A DNA stretch of 46,459 nt from CAYVQU01 sp964453155 (lineage in GTDB: Bacteria; Chloroflexota; Anaerolineae; Anaerolineales; UBA11858), in contig CAYVQU010000017.1 in the NCBI GenBank assembly GCA_964453155.1, forward strand, positions 1 through 46,459, read 5' to 3'. The position numbers and the translations under genes were made by a program. Below, in pieces: positions 8,440 to 17,077 of this stretch. Numbering within the stretch: position 1 is the first letter of the stretch; each line of letters starts with the position of its first letter. The notes below the pieces were generated by a model, which made no database searches, was not told where the DNA came from, and saw only the letters and a list, made by a program, of their open reading frames with translations.

Positions 8440-10007
8440 GGCTTGTTTAGGTTTCCGGTTTTGATCAGTGATCGCAGCCAGATACCCCCTCCGACCAAAC
8501 TGAATCCCAATAAAATCCCCACACCTTGGGCATAACCGATGGAGAAATCCGCCGCGTTACCTGTGATGAAATCCATAAAGATGGCCAGTCCTGAGAGAAT
8601 AATTCCCAGGATTATAAATCCTAGCCAGAAGTTTGAAAGCGCGCTAATTATAAGGGGGAAGCGTTTTTTTAGACTTTCTTGATAAGTTGCTACGATTTGA
8701 TCCCCAACAAACAATAATGACAGCAAAAAAGTAAGATTAAAATGCAGCCGGAATTGATATGCGTGGCGCTCCATATCGCAGGCGGAAGCGTGCCAAATTA
8801 AAAACGCATGGGGGTAAAGGGCGATAAGTAAAAAGAGTAAGACGAGCCAATGGGAGTGGCGATGCTTAATTGCAAAAACTAACCCAACTACAAATACACT
8901 GAGAGACAAGATGGTAACCACGGTATTCCAATACTCAAAAAAAATCATTTTTTCTAGGGGAGGGGGAAGTATGGGGTTAAATCCAGCCGGTTTGTAGTAG
9001 GTCAGGTGGATAGTATCAAACAAGGGAGACATATTTTGTAATGGTGCCAGCAAGGACGCCACCGGGGTCGACAAAATAAATTTCACAAAAACCGTTTTTC
9101 CATTTTCACGGTACCAATCGTGAAAGGAGTCCAACGCGGGGTCATCCCCAAACCCACCATCTATTGCCAGGGCTTTTTGCCCGGCAAATGACATTAGTTC
9201 TGCATTGACGGGCATCCCCTCTGCTTCGAAAAAGGAAGTTTTCTCGGGGGCAACCAGAACCCGAATCCCAAGTGCGCTCATACTGGGACCAATCCAGCGA
9301 CCGGCCAGGTTGGCAAAGTGATTGCTGAATAGGAATGAGGTCAATAATATCCCAGCCAGGACGAGATTGAGTACATTTTTTGGTTCTGAACTGGTCGATT
9401 TTTGAAACTGGGGAAAGAAATATCGCAGTCCAATACCCACCAGAATAACTAAAATGACACCCAAATTGAACAGTGCATTTGTGTCGCGCGTAAAAGCCCA
9501 TAAAAGCCCGAAGAATGCTAGCATAAAAAGCGCTAGCCACCGGTCTTTTTTCTCCTTTAGATACCACAACCAGGTTCCTAAATAAAGGGCCAGTAATGAG
9601 CCGCTTAATGACTCACTAAGGAGCACCCCATCCCACAAGAGTATCGTCCGCTCAAGACTGAGGGCCAAGATGGCGATAAAGGTAAGTTTTCTTAGCCAGT
9701 TTGTACGGATGCTGCTTGAAACAGCATATGATAACCAGGTCCAGGCTATGATCGATATCCCCAATTGAAACCAGGTGATTGCGGTTGGATTTGAGCCTAG
9801 CATTTTGAAAATTGTTGGGACCATAACTGGATATGGACCGGCCCAAAAATCCAGCGAGAATAGGGGTTGAGTCGCCATATCGAGATACCGTTGCGTGTCA
9901 GGATAGATTTTGGGTTCTTTGATGGCAGCCACATTAGTGAGGCGCAACCCGATATAGATGATCATGATCACCCCCCACAAAAGGATTTGATTTTTCTTTT
10001 TTGGCAT
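8436..10007 (-). CDS. Polytopic membrane protein, probable GT-C glycosyltransferase
   Basis: A 523-aa protein with about 11-12 predicted transmembrane segments. After the first helix comes IYPDTQRYLDMA, with D37 in the position where GT-C enzymes keep an acidic catalytic residue; here the usual DE pair is a single Asp followed by Thr. The rest is hydrophobic without known domains. The gene sits between two similar membrane proteins, with a 4-nt overlap downstream and a 15-nt gap upstream. Assignment to the GT-C fold rests on topology and context; a transporter is the main alternative. Confidence 0.7.
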   Translation of the reverse strand: MPKKKNQILLWGVIMIIYIGLRLTNVAAIKEPKIYPDTQRYLDMATQPLFSLDFWAGPYPVMVPTIFKMLGSNPTAITWFQLGISIIAWTWLSYAVSSSIRTNWLRKLTFIAILALSLERTILLWDGVLLSESLSGSLLALYLGTWLWYLKEKKDRWLALFMLAFFGLLWAFTRDTNALFNLGVILVILVGIGLRYFFPQFQKSTSSEPKNVLNLVLAGILLTSFLFSNHFANLAGRWIGPSMSALGIRVLVAPEKTSFFEAEGMPVNAELMSFAGQKALAIDGGFGDDPALDSFHDWYRENGKTVFVKFILSTPVASLLAPLQNMSPLFDTIHLTYYKPAGFNPILPPPLEKMIFFEYWNTVVTILSLSVFVVGLVFAIKHRHSHWLVLLFLLIALYPHAFLIWHASACDMERHAYQFRLHFNLTFLLSLLFVGDQIVATYQESLKKRFPLIISALSNFWLGFIILGIILSGLAIFMDFITGNAADFSIGYAQGVGILLGFSLVGGGIWLRSLIKTGNLNKP

Positions 10008-10022
10008 GTCTTCCAGGGATGT

Positions 10023-11852
10023 TTAGCGGTGGATAATTTTCACCAGGGAATATTTACCATCTCGAAAAATTAGCTCATATGCTCCACTGGCTAATTTCTC
10101 ATCGATATCTTGTAAGACGCGGTCATCAGCCCGGCCTTCAAAGACCAGTAGAAGGTTAGCTTCGGGATGGTTGTTTATCGTCCAAATGTATTGATCAAAA
10201 TCCTTAAAGTTGCCAGCATCAATTCGCATTTCTTCCAGACCGGGCAAGTAGTTTATGGGGTAATTGGTGATGATCGGTTCGTATTGCCCAATTTCATCAA
10301 AATAGGCATAAATCCCCTGATTGACACTTTTTAGCAGAATATTTTTTTGTTGGGATTGTTGAATCTGAAAAAGGGTTTCGTTTGGTACCAGGAAACTTCC
10401 ACCAACAGCTAAGATTGTAACGAGTCCGATGATAATCCCTACTTTAAGTTTTCCTAGCTTGATGCGGTCAACAACCCCATTCACCATCTGAACCAGCCTA
10501 CTCCCAGCCATGCCAGTGAGTAAACCCAGATAAGGTAGCGCCAACGACAAATTCCGAGGGAAAATACTAAATAAAAAGGCCCAAATTAACGAATAGGGGA
10601 GCAGAATCGTAATGGCCAACCACCTGAAGGTGCTCCCAAGAAAGGGGAGTAATATTATGATCAGAGGGTAAAGGTAGGCATATTCTTCAAGCAGGCCAAC
10701 CGCGCGAACGAATCTTTCGATGAGGTTACGACCACCATGGCGATCGCCCATCAGATAAGTCACATTTGCTTCGTTCGTGCCGATAAAGATCCGGTATTCG
10801 TTATACAAATACCACGGCAAAATTATTATCACCCCAGCGGCGAAAATTTTGACAAGTAAGCCCAGATTTTGCAGAAATGTGGCCTCAGTATCTTTCCTAA
10901 GGATCAAAAAATAAGATAAAACAGGGTAAACAGTTAAGATTAGCAGGCCATTTTGTTTTGTGAGGGCGGCCCCGGCTGATAAAATCCCACCTAACCACAG
11001 AAACCGAACCGCAGAACTTTTTGGTTGTACCAGTTCAGCTTTAAGTAAAGCCCAAATTGGGATAATTGCATAAAAAGCCAGCGCAACATCTACGTAACCA
11101 GAACTGATGTAATCACCGAGAAATTTTTTGAGAATATAGCGGGTCGCAACAACCCCAATGAAGTATCCTGTCTCGCGAGTTTCAACGCCCTGATCAAATA
11201 TGATCAGTAAAATATAGAGGTTGAATAAGGGCATAAAGCCCTTGGCGAAGAATTGAAGTTGGGTATCTTGTAAAAAGGCATAGGTGACCGCAAAATTGGT
11301 TGGAATCAGTTGGGAATACCGCCAGGTTCCTTGGGCCGCGATCCCCGAATACCAGTGAACTGCCCATTTATTCCAAGATTGAAGGGCATCCCATTGGGTA
11401 AACACGGTGTCGATATTGGTCATCCAAACCCGTAATGCCCACCAAATACTGGTTAAGGCCCAAATGATAAAAACTAGGCGAACCCCCTCCGAAATGAAAG
11501 CGGATAATGTATAAGGTTGCCCGGCCGTAACCTGTGGAAATAACCAGTTAATTTTCCCTTGAATTTTGATTTTTAGTTTTGTGACCCCATTGTTTAAGTT
11601 GATTTTCCAGCCATTGCGATACAATCGAACTACAAAAAATAACTCAATTCCGAATATGAGGTAGAAAGCGATCGATATCGGCAATTTCGTCGCGGTGATG
11701 AGTAGGACCAATAAGTGATTTATGATCAAGCTCAACCCGAAAGAAAATATCAGGGTCTGAAGCCAATTCGTCTTTATTCGAAAAGCTTTTAAAGCTAAAA
11801 CACCAGGTAAGAATGTTACTTGAATAAAAGCAAGGCTGCCCAGTAGAAACAT
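10023..11852 (-). CDS. Polytopic membrane protein, probable GT-C glycosyltransferase
   Basis: A 609-aa protein with about 12 hydrophobic segments. NIDTVFTQWDALQSWNKWA in the first long external loop provides acidic residues resembling the active-site loop of GT-C glycosyltransferases. The C-terminal 120 residues are soluble. It is the first gene of the six-gene operon, with a clear ribosome-binding site (AGGAG, 4 nt, ATG). I recognise no specific family and infer function from topology and neighbours. Confidence 0.7.
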   Translation of the reverse strand: MFLLGSLAFIQVTFLPGVLALKAFRIKTNWLQTLIFSFGLSLIINHLLVLLITATKLPISIAFYLIFGIELFFVVRLYRNGWKINLNNGVTKLKIKIQGKINWLFPQVTAGQPYTLSAFISEGVRLVFIIWALTSIWWALRVWMTNIDTVFTQWDALQSWNKWAVHWYSGIAAQGTWRYSQLIPTNFAVTYAFLQDTQLQFFAKGFMPLFNLYILLIIFDQGVETRETGYFIGVVATRYILKKFLGDYISSGYVDVALAFYAIIPIWALLKAELVQPKSSAVRFLWLGGILSAGAALTKQNGLLILTVYPVLSYFLILRKDTEATFLQNLGLLVKIFAAGVIIILPWYLYNEYRIFIGTNEANVTYLMGDRHGGRNLIERFVRAVGLLEEYAYLYPLIIILLPFLGSTFRWLAITILLPYSLIWAFLFSIFPRNLSLALPYLGLLTGMAGSRLVQMVNGVVDRIKLGKLKVGIIIGLVTILAVGGSFLVPNETLFQIQQSQQKNILLKSVNQGIYAYFDEIGQYEPIITNYPINYLPGLEEMRIDAGNFKDFDQYIWTINNHPEANLLLVFEGRADDRVLQDIDEKLASGAYELIFRDGKYSLVKIIHR

Positions 11853-11897
11853 AAAACTCCTATAGCCAGAACAATCCTAAAAATTACGGCCCGGCTA

Positions 11898-11906
11898 TGC
11901 TAAAAT
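11898..11906 (+). promoter_or_regulatory. Extended -10 promoter of the flippase-like gene
   Basis: TGCTAAAAT fits the extended -10 consensus TGnTAnAAT and lies about 50 nt upstream of the plus-strand start codon in the divergent spacer. I see no clear -35 box, as is usual for this class. Confidence 0.45.
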
Positions 11907-11955
11907 TCGCTGTCTGTTCAAAAACTAACGGTTTGTGATCATACCATAATCTGAA

Positions 11956-12930
11956 ATGATAAGTATAAATTCTATGTTCAATTCTGACAGCCTAAAACGA
12001 GCTTTACAAATAATATTTATCCTGATTTGTTTCATTTTCTTGGGCTATTCTTTGTATCAAAATTGGACCGAGATTGGGATGGCCCTAAAAAAAATGGATT
12101 GGTGGATTTTCGGAATCGCACTTATTATTTTGGCTATCAGCTTTCTCCCTCGTCCAATAGCAATGGCTATTTTTTTGCGAGACACGCCTGACCAAATCAG
12201 CTTTATCCAAAGTAGCCGGGCCTATTTTATCTCTCAGTTGACTAAGTATTTGCCGGGTGGAATTTGGGTTTTTCCATCCCGGGTTGTTTTATTGGCCGAA
12301 AGTGGGGTTTCAACGAGTTTGGCCTCTTTGGGCTTAGCGTTTGAATCCTTAACTATGGTGATATCGAGTGGATTAGTGGGATTATTGGCCCTTGAAACTT
12401 TCCTGGCTACCGAAATTGGGCAATTCCAAACTGGCCTGGTATTCGGGATTGTTAGCGTTTTGGGCCTGACCACCATATTATTCGCCCCCGAGATAATCCT
12501 AACTTTCGTGCCGAGGCTTTATGGCCGGCTGAAAATTCTGTCTGATTTGAGGGGGGTAACTATTAAGCAGCGGGTGTTGAATCTGACGATCTCAACCGGG
12601 AGTTATTTGACGATGTGGGTGCTGACTGGCATTGGATTTTATGGCATTGTCTGGGCGATAGCTGGAGACTTGCCTGATATCCCCGTTTTATCGGCAGTAG
12701 GGATATTTTCTCTATCCTGGTTAATTGGATTTCTATCTGTTTTTAACCCCGGTGGGATCGGGTTACGAGAGGCCGCGATCGTTTTGTTGTTGCGTGGATT
12801 TGCTCCTGAACCCATCCCCATTTTGGTTGCTGTTTTGTTACGGGTCGCTTGGTCAATTATCGAAGTTGGTTTCTTTGGCCTGGCTACTTATTTCATGAAA
12901 CCGAAGCCTAAGGTAGCCTCCCTTCGATAA
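11956..12930 (+). CDS. LPG-synthase-TM / YbhN family membrane protein
   Basis: A 324-aa integral membrane protein with about eight helices, of the lysylphosphatidylglycerol synthase transmembrane family (UPF0104, related to MprF flippase domains and archaeal AglD). The late motif NPGGIGLREAAIVLLL is the family signature. Members are linked to lipid flipping or cell-surface glycoconjugate assembly. It lies between the divergent GT-C operon and a GT2 enzyme, consistent with a shared surface-glycan pathway. The start could be the ATG at 11956 or at 11974; neither has a strong ribosome-binding site. Confidence 0.85.
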   Translation: MISINSMFNSDSLKRALQIIFILICFIFLGYSLYQNWTEIGMALKKMDWWIFGIALIILAISFLPRPIAMAIFLRDTPDQISFIQSSRAYFISQLTKYLPGGIWVFPSRVVLLAESGVSTSLASLGLAFESLTMVISSGLVGLLALETFLATEIGQFQTGLVFGIVSVLGLTTILFAPEIILTFVPRLYGRLKILSDLRGVTIKQRVLNLTISTGSYLTMWVLTGIGFYGIVWAIAGDLPDIPVLSAVGIFSLSWLIGFLSVFNPGGIGLREAAIVLLLRGFAPEPIPILVAVLLRVAWSIIEVGFFGLATYFMKPKPKVASLR

Positions 12931-13011
12931 GTCAGGGCAGCCTTGAGTAGACCGGTGTTTTGTTAGCTGTATCACAGGGAACTGATTGTCAAAGAATGAC
13001 GTGGAAAACCA

Positions 13012-13905
13012 TTAACCATCCCCAAAATTTTCACTCCGATCAAAACGAAGTTGAGCCACCTGCTCAGAAACTAACCCCACCATAAAAATAACTACCGATA
13101 CCGTCATCAACATCGCAGACGTCGGTCCATACCGAGTTCCCAAAACGAAAATTTTAAACAACCCATATCCAAAACCAGTGAGAAACATCGCGACGCTTAC
13201 CGGTACAAATACTTTTAGCGGGGAATAAAAAGTCGCAATTTTCAAAATGATCATCAAAAAGCGTACGCCATCCCGGAAAAGCCGAATTTTACTCTTGCCG
13301 ACCCGTTTCTTGGCTTCAATGGGGACATAGGCCAGGCTGCGTCCCGATCGGATGGTGGCCAAAGTGATCGTGGTGGGATAAGAATACGCATTGGGGAGGA
13401 GGTAAACAAACCCGCGCGCTGTGGCTGCTTTTATCGCCCGAAAACCAGAAGTCAGGTCTTGGATTTTCCGCCCACTAACATATGTGGCCAGCCAGTTGTA
13501 AACTTGATTGGCGATATCCCGATGCAGCTCACTATCCGATGCTTTGGTGCGGGCCCCGACCACCATGTCAAAGGGTCCAATTTTTTCAAGCAATTGGGGG
13601 ATTTCTTCTGGCGGGTGCTGCCCATCGGCATCCAGCATGACCAGGGTTTTTCCTTTTGCGGCCCGAATCCCGGTTTTGATTGCAGCTCCATTTCCAATGT
13701 TGTAAGGATGGTCAATAACATTGGCTCCCGCCTGGGCCGCGACCGTGGCGGTACTATCTGTTGAGCAGTCATTTACAACGAGAATTTCATATGGATATTC
13801 GTACTGATCCAAAATAGCTGCAATTTGTTCAATTACCTGACCAATGATGGCCTCTTCATTGTAGGCGGGCATTATTACAGAAACGTCGGGTTGGGGGTTT
13901 GACAT
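13012..13905 (-). CDS. GT2 glycosyltransferase, dolichol/polyprenyl-phosphate sugar synthase type
   Basis: A 297-aa enzyme that likely transfers a sugar from a nucleotide donor to polyprenyl phosphate, making the lipid-linked donor used by GT-C enzymes. The GT-A domain contains VIMPAYNEE, VVNDCSTDST, the DxD motif in LDADGQHPPEE (D92-x-D94) and DLTSGFRA. Two C-terminal helices (about 225-285) anchor it. The frame stays open upstream to a GTG at 13995 inside a heptamer repeat, but homology begins at the ATG at 13905, which has TATACT 6 nt upstream and no Shine-Dalgarno. I therefore chose 13905 as a leaderless start. It probably works with the nearby GT-C proteins. Confidence 0.88.
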   Translation of the reverse strand: MSNPQPDVSVIMPAYNEEAIIGQVIEQIAAILDQYEYPYEILVVNDCSTDSTATVAAQAGANVIDHPYNIGNGAAIKTGIRAAKGKTLVMLDADGQHPPEEIPQLLEKIGPFDMVVGARTKASDSELHRDIANQVYNWLATYVSGRKIQDLTSGFRAIKAATARGFVYLLPNAYSYPTTITLATIRSGRSLAYVPIEAKKRVGKSKIRLFRDGVRFLMIILKIATFYSPLKVFVPVSVAMFLTGFGYGLFKIFVLGTRYGPTSAMLMTVSVVIFMVGLVSEQVAQLRFDRSENFGDG

Positions 13906-13911
13906 GCCGGT

Positions 13912-13917
13912 AGTATA
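13912..13917 (-). promoter_or_regulatory. -10 box of a probable leaderless GT2 mRNA
   Basis: Minus-strand TATACT lies only 6 nt before the ATG at 13905, so transcription would begin at or next to the start codon. No ribosome-binding site is present. Confidence 0.5.
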
Positions 13918-13993
13918 GCCCAACTTGTGCCCCCAGCCAAGAATGATGCCCCGAATGTGTTGTCCCTCTGGCCAAGAATTGGTAAACTTGCTC

Positions 13994-14049
13994 ACGCATC
14001 ACGCATCACGCATCACGCATCACGCATCACGCATCACGCATCACGCATC
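13994..14049. repeat. Perfect heptanucleotide tandem repeat (ACGCATC x 8)
   Basis: Eight uninterrupted copies of ACGCATC lie between the divergent GT2 and aldehyde oxidoreductase genes. The array ends 11 nt before the ATG at 14061 and abuts that gene's CGGAG ribosome-binding site. A degenerate relative of the same unit lies at 22012-22039. The copy number is likely to vary between strains. Confidence 0.97.
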
Positions 14050-14060
14050 ACGGAGATTCT

Positions 14061-15875
14061 ATGCAGCCCATTCTCACGATCAACCTGACCACCAAAGAAA
14101 TTGACCAGTTCATCGTTCCCGCTGACTGGGAGCGCGATTATTTAGGCGCGGCCTCCCTCGGGGCTCGAATTTTATTTGACGAACTGACTTTAGACCAAGA
14201 CCCCCTCGCCCCTGAAGCCCCTTTACTTTTTCTCGCCGGTCCATTAACCGGAACAGCTGGCCCCGCGGTGGGCCGCTTTGTGATTTGTGCTAAGTCGCCC
14301 GCAACTGGTTTATGGGGTGAGTCGAATTGCGGGGGATTTTGGGGGCCGGAACTCCGCAAGGCTGGGTTTGATGGCTTGTGGGTCACCGGAAAATCTGAAG
14401 AGCCAGTATATCTTTGGATACACAACGACCAGGTCGAGCTGCGAGCTGCTGATCATTTGTGGGGGCAGACCACCCACCAAGCCCAGGATCTGATCCAGGC
14501 AGAAATTGATCAAAAAAATCCCCGGATAGCCGTCATCGGTCCTGCCGGCGAATTCCAAATTCCCCTGAGCCTGATTCTCACGGACCACGGTCGCGTCGCC
14601 GGGCGAACGGGGATGGGGGCCGTTATGGGTTCCAAAAATCTCAAAGCGGTGGCGGTCAAGGGGACGGGTAAAGTTCCTTTTGCCGATGAGGTTTATGCCC
14701 AACTCCGCGTCAATGCCAACCGGGCCCTGAAAGAAGATAACTTGACCCAGGCCGTCAAAGAGTTAGGCTCCTCGGGGGGGGCTGATTACATGGATTACTT
14801 GGGTGAAATGCCCAAAAAGTATTTTCAAGCCGGGACGTTTGACGGAGTTTACAACGTCACTGGTGCGACGATGGCCGAAACAATTTTGCAGAAAACTAAA
14901 GCTTGCCATGCCTGTGTAATTTCTTGCGGGCGTGAAGTTCGCCTTTCGACAGCCACGGACGATCAAAAGGGTCCAGAATACGAAACGATTGTCGGATTTG
15001 GCCCAAATATACTCATCGATGATCTTGAATTCATCACTCGAATGAATGATCTCTGTGATGGCTATGGCCTGGACACGATTAGTTTGAGCAATACCATTGG
15101 TTTGGCATTTACGTTGTTCGAAAAGAAAATCATTACGGTTACCGATACCCGCGGTTTAGAACTGCTGTGGGGGAATCATCAGGTCGTGGAAGAGTTGGTA
15201 CATCAAACTGCAAGCCGGGAAGGTTTTGGGGCCTTCATCGCCGAAGGTGCCCGGGAATTAGGCCGGCGGTACGATGCGGAAGAAATGGCCGTCCAGGTTA
15301 ACGGTTTGGAGGTGGCTTATCACGATCCCCGGGGTGCCTCTGGGATGGCTTTGTCCTATGCTACTTCACCACGTGGGGCATGTCATAACCAATCCGATTA
15401 TTTCCTGGCCGATCTGTATGGCCATGTCGAAGCCCGGTTGGGGATGGAATTCTTTGACCGACATGCTGGGGCCGAAAAAGCGCTCAATGTCGCCATCCAC
15501 CAAAATTGGCGAACAGTTTTTAATTCCCTGGTGATGTGCTTTTTTGCCAATGTCCCGCCAGTGACGGTTATGGAACTGATAAACGCCGCGACCGGACAAA
15601 ACTATACCCTGGCCGACCTGCTAAAAATCGGGGAACGCGCTTGGAATTTGAAGCGGATGATTAACATTCGGTTAGGATTGACCCCGATCGATGACAAATT
15701 ACCACCACCCCTTTTAGAACCCTATCCTGATGGGGGTTCGGCTGAATATGAGATCCCCTTTGATGAAATGCTCGCAGCCTATTACGCCGCCCGTGGTTGG
15801 GATCTGAAAACGGGCGCTCCGAACCGTCTAAAAATCCAGGAATTAGGACTGGAACGCCTGGTTGATTTATCTTAG
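14061..15875 (+). CDS. Aldehyde ferredoxin oxidoreductase family protein
   Basis: A 604-aa tungsten (or molybdenum) bis-pterin enzyme of the AOR family, which oxidises aldehydes to acids using ferredoxin. The cluster ligands are visible: C282-x2-C285-x3-C289 (CHACVISC) and C493. The pterin-binding regions AGRTGMGAVMGSKNLKAV (180-197) and DLCDGYGLDTIS (330-341) are intact. Length is typical and it is cytoplasmic. The ribosome-binding site CGGAG precedes the ATG by 6 nt, directly after the heptamer array. Two unrelated plus-strand genes follow. No ferredoxin or pterin genes adjoin it, so partner and substrate are unknown. Confidence 0.93.
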   Translation: MQPILTINLTTKEIDQFIVPADWERDYLGAASLGARILFDELTLDQDPLAPEAPLLFLAGPLTGTAGPAVGRFVICAKSPATGLWGESNCGGFWGPELRKAGFDGLWVTGKSEEPVYLWIHNDQVELRAADHLWGQTTHQAQDLIQAEIDQKNPRIAVIGPAGEFQIPLSLILTDHGRVAGRTGMGAVMGSKNLKAVAVKGTGKVPFADEVYAQLRVNANRALKEDNLTQAVKELGSSGGADYMDYLGEMPKKYFQAGTFDGVYNVTGATMAETILQKTKACHACVISCGREVRLSTATDDQKGPEYETIVGFGPNILIDDLEFITRMNDLCDGYGLDTISLSNTIGLAFTLFEKKIITVTDTRGLELLWGNHQVVEELVHQTASREGFGAFIAEGARELGRRYDAEEMAVQVNGLEVAYHDPRGASGMALSYATSPRGACHNQSDYFLADLYGHVEARLGMEFFDRHAGAEKALNVAIHQNWRTVFNSLVMCFFANVPPVTVMELINAATGQNYTLADLLKIGERAWNLKRMINIRLGLTPIDDKLPPPLLEPYPDGGSAEYEIPFDEMLAAYYAARGWDLKTGAPNRLKIQELGLERLVDLS

Positions 15876-15936
15876 GATCGATATGGTATATATAGGATAA
15901 GCTGTTTTTTTGCGCGTGTGAATCGTGAGGTGTGTT

Positions 15937-17049
15937 ATGAAAACTCACAAGTTCCTGTTGCTCCTGATCCTTGCGGTACTCTGGCTGACGGGTTGTGGGG
16001 CTCCCGCTGGAACGGATGTTGTTGACCTCGCTAAAAGTGAGGCGCGCGATCTTTCTGCTCCAGTCGATGAATACGCTCCTCTCAGACTGACTGTTGGAGA
16101 CGTCCTCACGCTCGAAAGTCTCCAAAAAATTGATCCCTACCCGCTCTATACTTTGCACTACTATGCGGATTACGAAACCGCCGCGCTGCCCCCAAACACT
16201 CCCCTAACGAACGATTCGCTGGTTGACCTTTCAATTACGAGCCAAAAACTGGCATCTTCTCCTTGGGCCTGCTCCTTATTCACTGCTCTGGCCGACCCTG
16301 AATCGATGGTATATGGCCGCAACTTTGATTGGGAATACAGCCCGGCGTTGCTCTTGTTCACCGATCCGCCCGATGGTTACGCCTCTGTTTCGATGGTTGA
16401 TATCGCGTTTTTAGGCTTCCACGCTGACCAGATGCTCACCTTAGATAAATTGGATCTCAATTATCTGGTCACGCTGCTGGATGCGCCCTACCTCCCCTTT
16501 GATGGAATGAACGAAATGGGTCTGGTGATCGGCATGGCCGCGGTCCCGCCCGGTGATATGGAAACCGACCCCAGCAAAGAAACCGTGGGATCGGTGTTTA
16601 TCATCCGAGAAATGCTTGATCATGCCGCGAGTGTGGCAGAAGCCCTCGATATTTTTTCCCAATATAACATCGATTTTTCCGGTGGCCCTCCCATTCATTA
16701 CCTCCTAGCCGATGTCTCTGGAGCCGCGGCCTTAATCGAGTTTTATCAGGGTGAGATACATATCATTGGCAACGACCAACCTTGGCACCAGGCAACGAAT
16801 TTCCTTAGGTCGGCATATGCTGATTCAGGTCCCGGCCGGTGTTGGCGCTTTGACACCATCAGCCACACTCTGGCTGAAACGCAGGGGAACCTCACCCCTC
16901 AGGCTGCCATGGATACCCTCGCGGCCGTAGCCCAAGATGGCACCCAATGGTCCGTCGTCTATGGCATGTCCACCGGCGAAGTTCAGGTTGTTGTCGGCCA
17001 AGATTACGATACCGTTCATCAGTTTCAACTCGAATTTCCTGAAAAATAA
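15937..17049 (+). CDS. Lipoprotein of the C45 / choloylglycine-hydrolase-like Ntn hydrolase group
   Basis: A 370-aa predicted lipoprotein. The N-terminus has a Lys, a hydrophobic run and the lipobox LTGC (C20). After a prodomain-like stretch of about 90 residues, PWACSLF (C112) and VYGRNFDWE supply the nucleophilic Cys and the GRNFDW signature of linear amide C-N hydrolases (acid ceramidase/NAAA, penicillin acylase V and AAT/C45 families). These enzymes self-process so that Cys becomes N-terminal. I chose the ATG at 15937, which has GAGG 7 nt upstream, over the GTG at 15925. The substrate is probably an N-acyl amide; the specificity is unknown. Confidence 0.82.
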   Translation: MKTHKFLLLLILAVLWLTGCGAPAGTDVVDLAKSEARDLSAPVDEYAPLRLTVGDVLTLESLQKIDPYPLYTLHYYADYETAALPPNTPLTNDSLVDLSITSQKLASSPWACSLFTALADPESMVYGRNFDWEYSPALLLFTDPPDGYASVSMVDIAFLGFHADQMLTLDKLDLNYLVTLLDAPYLPFDGMNEMGLVIGMAAVPPGDMETDPSKETVGSVFIIREMLDHAASVAEALDIFSQYNIDFSGGPPIHYLLADVSGAAALIEFYQGEIHIIGNDQPWHQATNFLRSAYADSGPGRCWRFDTISHTLAETQGNLTPQAAMDTLAAVAQDGTQWSVVYGMSTGEVQVVVGQDYDTVHQFQLEFPEK

Positions 17050-17077
17050 TCCTACTGCACAAATCACGGAGTCCGTC

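Noticed and set aside
13906..13995. N-terminal extension of the GT2 from a GTG in the heptamer repeat
   Set aside because: The residues show no similarity to the family and a -10 box falls inside this stretch.
13994..14049. CRISPR array
   Set aside because: The repeats are directly adjacent 7-mers without spacers and no cas genes are present.
16937..17077. Longer N-terminus of the NAD(P)HX repair enzyme
   Set aside because: It overlaps the upstream gene, lacks homology, and a good ribosome-binding site precedes the ATG at 17078.
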